From a virus, in IMG/VR virus record IMGVR_UViG_3300006128_000052, positions 1 to 25,901 of that record: a DNA stretch of 25,901 nt; one strand, written 5' to 3'. The position numbers and the translations under genes are program-made. The first letter of the stretch is position 1; every line of letters begins with the position of its first letter. Of the stretch, positions 21,790 through 25,901 are shown piece after piece. The notes under the pieces are model-generated. The model did no database searches, was not told where the DNA came from, and saw only the letters and a list, made by a program, of their open reading frames with translations.

Positions 21790-23147
21790 TAGAATGTTCC
21801 TCCAGCAATGCCGCCGGTGATTGCGTTAGTAGATGAGTTGTAAGTCAAGTTGCTATTTGTCAATACAGGCAAGTTACCGGTGGTTGCTGTTACAAAGGTT
21901 AAGTAGTTAGTTGTTGCCGCACCAGTTGTAATTGCTACGTTACTTGCGTTAGTCGCTGTCGTGGCAGTTGCTGCGTTACCACCAATTGACAAGCCAGCTG
22001 CTGTACCGGTGATGTTAGTACCAACCAACACACTTGGTGTGCCTAAGTTAGGAGTTACTAACGTTGGGCTGGTTGCCAGTACTACGTTACCAGAACCGGT
22101 AGTAGATGTGCTTGAGGCTGCAGTTAACTGACCCTGAGCGTTAACTGTAAAGTTGCCCAGTGTATAGCTACCAGCGGTAACCGCTGTATTGGTGATGCTA
22201 AATGTGTTACCAGATAATGTTAAACCTGTGCCGGCTGTGTATGTACCTGCACCAGAGAACTGTACAAAAGTAACGGCTGTAACACCGAGTGTACCACCCG
22301 GATCTGATGTACATACCCAACCAGTATCTGCCTGAGTATTACCTTCTTCCACAAACACAAACGCTGAAACCAAAGAGTTCCAAGTGTTTGCGTCAGAAGC
22401 ACGGCTCCATGCGCCAGAAGATGATACGTAAATACCGTTATTGGCTTGAGTGGTTTGGTTCTTAACCAAGACACGGCTAGATGATGTAGTAATACCATCA
22501 ATCGTCTGCTCACCAGATAGTGTAATGTTTGCTGTAGTTGCAACCAATACTGGGGCTTTAGGAGACAGGCCAGTTGCTACAGAGTCAACGTACTGTTTGG
22601 TTGCTAACTGTAATGCGCTGGTTGGGTCTTGTGTTACGGTAACGCTGGTCAAGCCAGCTAATGTAAGTGATGTGCTACCCAACGAGATACCAGTGGTACC
22701 AATGGTGATTGAGCTGTTTGCCAACTGGCCGTTACTAATCGTGCCACTCAAAGCACTCGTAGGAATTGTTGTAGAGGCCGTAGCGGCGCCTGCACCGTTG
22801 CCGTATAGGTAACCAGTCAGACCACCAACAGAAAGGCTGTTAAGGGTCGCTAAACCGCTTGAAGATAGTGTAGTAAACGCACCAGCTGCTGGAGTTGATC
22901 CACCGATTGCTGTGCCGTTAATTGTACCGCCAGTAATTGTTACCGAGCTAAATGTACCCGCTGCAGCGCTTTTAGAGGCAATAACTTGAACAGCGTTGGT
23001 ATTGTCTTTGTAATACAGCTTACCGTCAGTAACGTTAATCGCCAGCTCGGAACCGGAGGAGCTATTGGTAAGGTTAGCCGCAGACGGCGCATTAGACGCT
23101 GTCGTGGAACTGTATATTAGTATGGGGGTATAGCCTGACTGTGCCAT
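21789..23147 (-). CDS. Long tail fibre protein
   Basis: A 452-aa protein. Residues 1-58 are an anchor (SGYTPILIYSSTTASNAP, ELAINVTDGKLYYKD). Then come a TITGGTINGTAIGGSTPAAGAF motif and, in the middle, ATKQYVDSVATGLSPKAPV, TIDGITTSSSRVLVKNQTT, NNGIYVSSSGAWSRASDANT and EEGNTQADTGWVC, a domain common to phage fibres. A final Gly/Thr/Asn-rich shaft has GTGLTLSGNTFSI and TLGNFTVNAQGQLTAASS and ends GGIAGGTF. The C-terminal GG-x-F is shared with 8249-9520 and 23157-23720. Probably a trimeric fibre shaft; receptor unknown. Confidence 0.87.
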   Translation of the reverse strand: MAQSGYTPILIYSSTTASNAPSAANLTNSSSGSELAINVTDGKLYYKDNTNAVQVIASKSAAAGTFSSVTITGGTINGTAIGGSTPAAGAFTTLSSSGLATLNSLSVGGLTGYLYGNGAGAATASTTIPTSALSGTISNGQLANSSITIGTTGISLGSTSLTLAGLTSVTVTQDPTSALQLATKQYVDSVATGLSPKAPVLVATTANITLSGEQTIDGITTSSSRVLVKNQTTQANNGIYVSSSGAWSRASDANTWNSLVSAFVFVEEGNTQADTGWVCTSDPGGTLGVTAVTFVQFSGAGTYTAGTGLTLSGNTFSITNTAVTAGSYTLGNFTVNAQGQLTAASSTSTTGSGNVVLATSPTLVTPNLGTPSVLVGTNITGTAAGLSIGGNAATATTATNASNVAITTGAATTNYLTFVTATTGNLPVLTNSNLTYNSSTNAITGGIAGGTF

Positions 23148-23156
23148 GTATTTACC

Positions 23157-23720
23157 TTAAAATATTCCGCCGCCGATACCGGTGGTGGCTGTAACGATTG
23201 GAGTTGTTAGCGTACCAGCTCCGGGATTAAACTGTAATTGGGTTGATGCTACGTACTCTGTTGTGGGTGTGCCACTGGTTAAATCTGTAAACAACGGAAA
23301 ACGAGTAGCATTGGTGCTATTGTCGTTTGTAATTGTCAAACTGGTGCCCGCTGGCCCGGGTGGGCCTACGGGACCTTGCGGACCTGTTGGGCCCTGTGGA
23401 CCCTGCGGACCAATAACGTTACCACAATCGGTAGTAGCACCCGTGGTGCTGGTTAAAATTAAATGACCGGCACCGTTAATTGTTGCAGACACATAGCCGG
23501 GTATTGGTCCGACGGTAGAGGTTGTGCCATCGCTGTAATAAAATACTAAATCATTTGCGTAATTTAATATTACGTTGGTAATTAACTTACCGGGCGATAT
23601 AGCATTAGCAATCTGTGATACAGATGTCTGCTTGGTAACTCCATTTTGTACAACTACCGTCTGCTCTGCACCGGTGATGGTGGTTGCTACGGGTAGTTGG
23701 GTTATCGACTGATCTGCCAT
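23157..23720 (-). CDS. Fibre protein with collagen-like repeat
   Basis: A 187-aa protein. The N-terminal region begins MADQSITQLPVATTITGAEQ, a form typical of phage fibre and collagen-type proteins. Seven G-x-y triplets follow at 104-125 (GPQ, GPQ, GPT, GPQ, GPV, GPP, GPA), which would form a short collagen-like triple helix. The C-terminal 50 residues include a TLTTPIVTATTGIGGGIF end that shares the GG-x-F terminus with two other fibre genes. It stands one gene upstream of the long fibre; a trimeric fibre or connector is likely. Confidence 0.85.
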   Translation of the reverse strand: MADQSITQLPVATTITGAEQTVVVQNGVTKQTSVSQIANAISPGKLITNVILNYANDLVFYYSDGTTSTVGPIPGYVSATINGAGHLILTSTTGATTDCGNVIGPQGPQGPTGPQGPVGPPGPAGTSLTITNDNSTNATRFPLFTDLTSGTPTTEYVASTQLQFNPGAGTLTTPIVTATTGIGGGIF

Positions 23721-23723
23721 GTT

Positions 23724-24341
23724 TTATGTATATGTAAATGCACCATGAGCGGTGGCAGTTCCAAATGGAGATACTACAGTCAGGTCAACAATACCGGTAA
23801 CCGCATACGCTGGAGTTACTGCAGTAATTTGTGTGGAATTAACCAATGTAAATGTTGTGATAACTCCGCCAATTTTTACCGTATTAACGTCTGTAAAGTT
23901 TTCACCATTAATAACGATCGGTGTACCGCCAGCTTGTGGTCCAGTATTCGGTGTGATGGTTCCAACGTATGGGAACAATGTCATCGGTGAATATGGTTGG
24001 TTACTCATGGTATTCAAGTCGCCCTGAGTATTGCCCGCTGGTACGCCAGTAATAAATACTGAGTTTTGATTTTGGAAACCATTCTCAGTTAAAATCTCAT
24101 TGCCACCAATTGGCCCCGTTGCCACAGAGGTATCTGGGCGTGGGAATCTTAGTGCAATATTTTCGGTCTGTAGTGCAGGTAAACGCCATGGATCAAAGTT
24201 ATCCAAGTCGTCCTTACATACGCGCATGCCCGGAAAGTTTGGATCGGGCATTAAATCTACATACGCGAATTTCCTACTGCAGCGATCACAGATCGCCACA
24301 GATAGGACAGAATTACCTCGCGTATCAAGATATACCGGCAT
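23724..24341 (-). CDS. Virion protein with Cys motif and IPT/TIG domain
   Basis: A 205-aa protein of two parts. Residues 15-60 have ICDRCSRKFAYVDL, then FPGMRVCKDDLDNFDPWRLPA, a pattern I know from phage structural proteins that carry a zinc-binding CxxC...CxxC; here only three Cys remain (18, 21, 42) and the fourth position is Asp45. A Pro/Asn-rich linker follows. Residues 124-205 form an IPT/TIG immunoglobulin-like domain (GTITPNTGPQAGGTPIVING, FTDVNTVKIGG, VTPAYAVTG, VDLTVVSPFGTA), common in adhesion and tail proteins. Likely a head or tail decoration protein that may bind surface sugars or the cell. Confidence 0.85.
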   Translation of the reverse strand: MPVYLDTRGNSVLSVAICDRCSRKFAYVDLMPDPNFPGMRVCKDDLDNFDPWRLPALQTENIALRFPRPDTSVATGPIGGNEILTENGFQNQNSVFITGVPAGNTQGDLNTMSNQPYSPMTLFPYVGTITPNTGPQAGGTPIVINGENFTDVNTVKIGGVITTFTLVNSTQITAVTPAYAVTGIVDLTVVSPFGTATAHGAFTYT

Positions 24342-24350
24342 GTAACTGCC

Positions 24351-25187
24351 TTACGCTGACTGACCGTCGTTCTTGATTAAGTATCCACCAGCAAACAAAC
24401 CGGCGCTAAATGGTGAACCAGTGTTTGCTTTAACTTGAAACTGAATATCTGTTCCGCCGGTGTGAGCTAATGGAATAATGTACGGAATATTTAATGTTTG
24501 AACAAACGGTGATTGGCTTAATAGTGTGCTATTACCACCGTAGTTGATAATGTATCCGTTTTGATTATCGCCAGTGACTGAATTGTTAAACTTGTTATAT
24601 TCAGAGAAGATCATGTAGTTGCTTGAAGTAAAGCCAATACTAGAATCTGCTTGAACATAAGTTAAATAGAATGTGTAACCGTTTGGAACGGTGTACAAAG
24701 ACATTTGAGTTTGACCAATACCAGCGTTGATCTGAGCATACAAGTTAGTACTGTTTTTGCAAGTGATTGTACCTGCGTTAATGCCGTTGGTGATGTACAA
24801 ACCATTAATACGAAAGTATGAGTTTACAGTTGTTACACCAGTTGTGCCGGTTAATACAACATACTCAGATAACAAATTATAATTGGCGTCTAAGCCTTGT
24901 ACCTGAACAGTTTGTGTATCTGCGTTGTTGGTAGATACTAAGGTCATCTGCAATGCAGAGCCCGGATAAACATAGTTGCCACCAGAAGAAGTCAAACCTT
25001 CCCAAAGTGGGCCAAGTGCTGTAGAACCAACCGCTGCGCTGTAACCAAAGATTTGAACGTTAGTATGGCCTGCAATTTGTGTGCGACCAACTTGGAGATC
25101 AAACGGCTCATATGCGCCCTGTACTGTAACAGAAGGCATTACAGCTGGTTGCTGTATTACTAAGTTTGTTTTTAAATTCGATGCCAT
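24351..25187 (-). CDS. Beta-rich virion structural protein
   Basis: A 278-aa protein beginning MASNLKTNLVIQQPAVMPSVTV. It is rich in Asn, Thr, Gly, Val and Tyr with regular strands (QALDANYN-type QVQGLDANYNLLSEYVV, FYLTYVQADSSIGFTSSNY) and an end IQFQVKANTGSPF...GYLI. No enzyme motif is visible. I set the start at the ATG with AAGGAAA upstream; an in-frame TTG farther up would cross the hairpin at 25211-25230. It follows a hairpin-terminated gene, so it may be less expressed than its neighbour. Capsid-associated or tail role unclear. Confidence 0.8.
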   Translation of the reverse strand: MASNLKTNLVIQQPAVMPSVTVQGAYEPFDLQVGRTQIAGHTNVQIFGYSAAVGSTALGPLWEGLTSSGGNYVYPGSALQMTLVSTNNADTQTVQVQGLDANYNLLSEYVVLTGTTGVTTVNSYFRINGLYITNGINAGTITCKNSTNLYAQINAGIGQTQMSLYTVPNGYTFYLTYVQADSSIGFTSSNYMIFSEYNKFNNSVTGDNQNGYIINYGGNSTLLSQSPFVQTLNIPYIIPLAHTGGTDIQFQVKANTGSPFSAGLFAGGYLIKNDGQSA

Positions 25188-25210
25188 AATTAATTTCCTT
25201 AAAGTTAAAG

Positions 25211-25230
25211 TAGGGGACCGAAGCCCCCTA
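25211..25230 (-). terminator. UUCG-loop hairpin after the 188-aa virion gene
   Basis: On the minus strand TAGGGGGC-TTCG-GTCCCCTA folds into an eight-pair stem (one G-U pair) closed by a UUCG tetraloop, nine bases past the TAA at 25240. The downstream bases are CTTTAACTTT, a weak T-rich tract. It can act as a leaky terminator or as an RNA-stabilising 3' end that lets the following genes be read at a lower level. Confidence 0.7.
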
Positions 25231-25239
25231 GGCAATTAA

Positions 25240-25806
25240 TTATTGATTTGTTAAACCAGCACCGTATGGAGTCAATGAACCGTCAACGTTACGTGCTACG
25301 TAGTCAACCTTCAAAGAACCTGCCAAGTTGCCGGTGATTGTTGCACCAGAAGCAAATGCGTAGGTAATAGAAGCGTCTAATGTGCCAACGTTGTTGAGCA
25401 ATGCTGCAACAGCTGCAGTATTAGTAAACGCGATCTGGATCTGACCACCAGTTGTAGTTGGGGTGATTGTACCAATTGCTGTGGTAGTAACCGCACCAGT
25501 TGTTGGGTTAGTTACGTTGATGTATGCAGTGATTACGCCGTTGGTAAGTGCTGAAGGAGCTGTGTACTCGTACAATGTAATATTGTCGATGATAGAACCA
25601 GCTGGAACTACGCAGTTAGATGCGGTAGTAGAGCCAACGTTGTACACAGTAACTGCAGTTGTAGAAGCTACAGTACCAGTGATGTTGTTGAAGTATTGGA
25701 TTTGGCTAACTTGTGCTGCGCCAGTGTTGTCTGGAGCGATTACGCCGTTGTTTGTTGGGTTGTTACGCTTAAAAATGCGTAATGGGCCTGTGAATGTACT
25801 AGACAT
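25240..25806 (-). CDS. Thr/Ala-rich virion protein, capsid-decoration candidate
   Basis: A 188-aa protein, MSSTFTGPLRIFKRNNPTNNG at the start, with Thr, Ala, Val and Asn making up most of it and short strands all along (TAVTVYNVGSTTASNC, DNITLYEYTAP, GVITAYINVTNPTTGAV). There are no membrane segments or catalytic motifs. It is bordered by a hairpin before the ribosome site (25821-25849) and a UUCG hairpin after its stop (25211-25230), as expected for a highly expressed structural gene. Decoration or minor capsid protein is inferred. AAGGAA sits before the ATG. Confidence 0.8.
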   Translation of the reverse strand: MSSTFTGPLRIFKRNNPTNNGVIAPDNTGAAQVSQIQYFNNITGTVASTTAVTVYNVGSTTASNCVVPAGSIIDNITLYEYTAPSALTNGVITAYINVTNPTTGAVTTTAIGTITPTTTGGQIQIAFTNTAAVAALLNNVGTLDASITYAFASGATITGNLAGSLKVDYVARNVDGSLTPYGAGLTNQ

Positions 25807-25820
25807 GTGTATTCCTTAAT

Positions 25821-25849
25821 CTCAGTGGGTATCCCAAGCTGTCTCTGAG
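25821..25849 (-). promoter_or_regulatory. Inverted repeat in the leader of the 188-aa virion gene
   Basis: The minus strand carries CTCAG ... CTGAG as outer arms with an inner TGGG-ATA-CCCA hairpin, just before AAGGAA and the ATG at 25806. It may end transcription of the upstream gene in part, or protect the 5' end of the message. No T-run follows, so a true terminator is doubtful. Confidence 0.5.
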
Positions 25850-25852
25850 TCG

Positions 25853-25901
25853 TCACTGCCGGGAAGGATCGGCGGTCAGAATGGGACAAATCTTCCTATA
25901 C
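25853..25901 (-). CDS. Possible 3' end of an upstream gene
   Basis: In one frame the right edge reads YRKICPILTADPSRQ and then TGA at 25853-25855. The other two frames stop sooner, within 8 codons. Only 15 residues are visible, so the gene cannot be identified; the open frame may be chance. Confidence 0.3.
   Translation of the reverse strand, partial: YRKICPILTADPSRQ

Noticed and set aside
22220-22543. A 107-residue minus-strand frame inside the long fibre gene
   Set aside because: Composition (Leu/His/Gln/Val) is that of a shifted reading of the fibre gene, with no start signal or motif, unlike the nested Rz1 frame.
22450-22812. A 120-residue plus-strand frame, and similar ones at 23182-23466, 25463-25819 and 12258-12515
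   Set aside because: They are antisense to well-supported genes; low-complexity Thr/Val/Gly-coding DNA gives long reverse frames by chance.
15300-23720. Possible diversity-generating retroelement acting on the fibre genes
   Set aside because: No reverse transcriptase, no template/variable repeat pair and no C-type lectin end was seen in the window.
24351-25235. Longer frame from a TTG for the 278-aa virion protein
   Set aside because: It would read through the UUCG hairpin and lacks a ribosome site; the ATG at 25187 has AAGGAAA.
1-25901. Prophage or plasmid signs, tRNA genes and CRISPR arrays
   Set aside because: No integrase, attachment-site pair, cloverleaf or regularly spaced repeats was seen; the window is all phage structural and lysis genes.

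Overview
The window looks like about 26 kb of a double-stranded DNA tailed bacteriophage (Caudoviricetes). It is the structural and lysis half of the genome of a short-tailed phage (podovirus-like). Every gene I can support lies on the minus strand, so the genes read from the right end to the left. Genes are packed end to end, and about seventeen junctions are TAATG or ATGA stop-start overlaps. An inner-membrane/outer-membrane spanin pair points to a Gram-negative host. The fibre gene style and moderate-to-low GC resemble phages of aquatic bacteria; this is an impression, not a proof. There is no integrase, tRNA, CRISPR array, polymerase, terminase or portal in view.

Layout in transcription order. 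(1) 25.9-23.7 kb: the tail of a possible upstream gene, then two beta-rich virion proteins, the first bracketed by RNA hairpins, and a protein joining a Cys-containing N-terminus to an IPT/TIG domain. (2) 23.7-15.3 kb: a large adsorption-appendage cassette. It holds a collagen-repeat fibre protein, a long fibre and its short stub paralogue, an endonuclease VII-type HNH gene, a small virion protein, and a four-gene module (fibre, about 50-aa protein, LMEIAA-ended protein, about 84-aa protein) that is present twice with diverged sequence. A C1q-like fibre and an XkdW-like small protein sit between the two copies. Base composition changes sharply inside these genes, as expected for swapped receptor-binding domains. 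(3) 15.3-12.65 kb: the lysis region, with several small membrane proteins (holin candidates), an Rz-like spanin with its Rz1 lipoprotein nested in another frame, and two different GH24 lysozymes in tandem. (4) 12.6-11.2 kb: three small, very basic proteins, two rich in a repeated K-x-G-G motif and one DUF3008-like. (5) 11.2-5.8 kb: head-to-tail connection, with a P22 gp4/SU10-type adaptor pair, a beta-rich tail fibre, and a 721-aa protein resembling gp10/nozzle proteins. (6) 5.8-0 kb: a GNAT-type acetyltransferase and four large, low-complexity virion proteins that look like ejected or internal proteins, one with an embedded GH108 muramidase. The last is cut by the left edge.

Together these genes would build the tail nozzle and adsorption fibres, load DNA-ejection proteins, and lyse the host. 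The points most worth following are the duplicated appendage module with GC breaks at domain borders, the K-x-G-G proteins, an intergenic element shared by three gene junctions, and the presence of three separate muramidases. No stretch over 300 bases lacks a gene.
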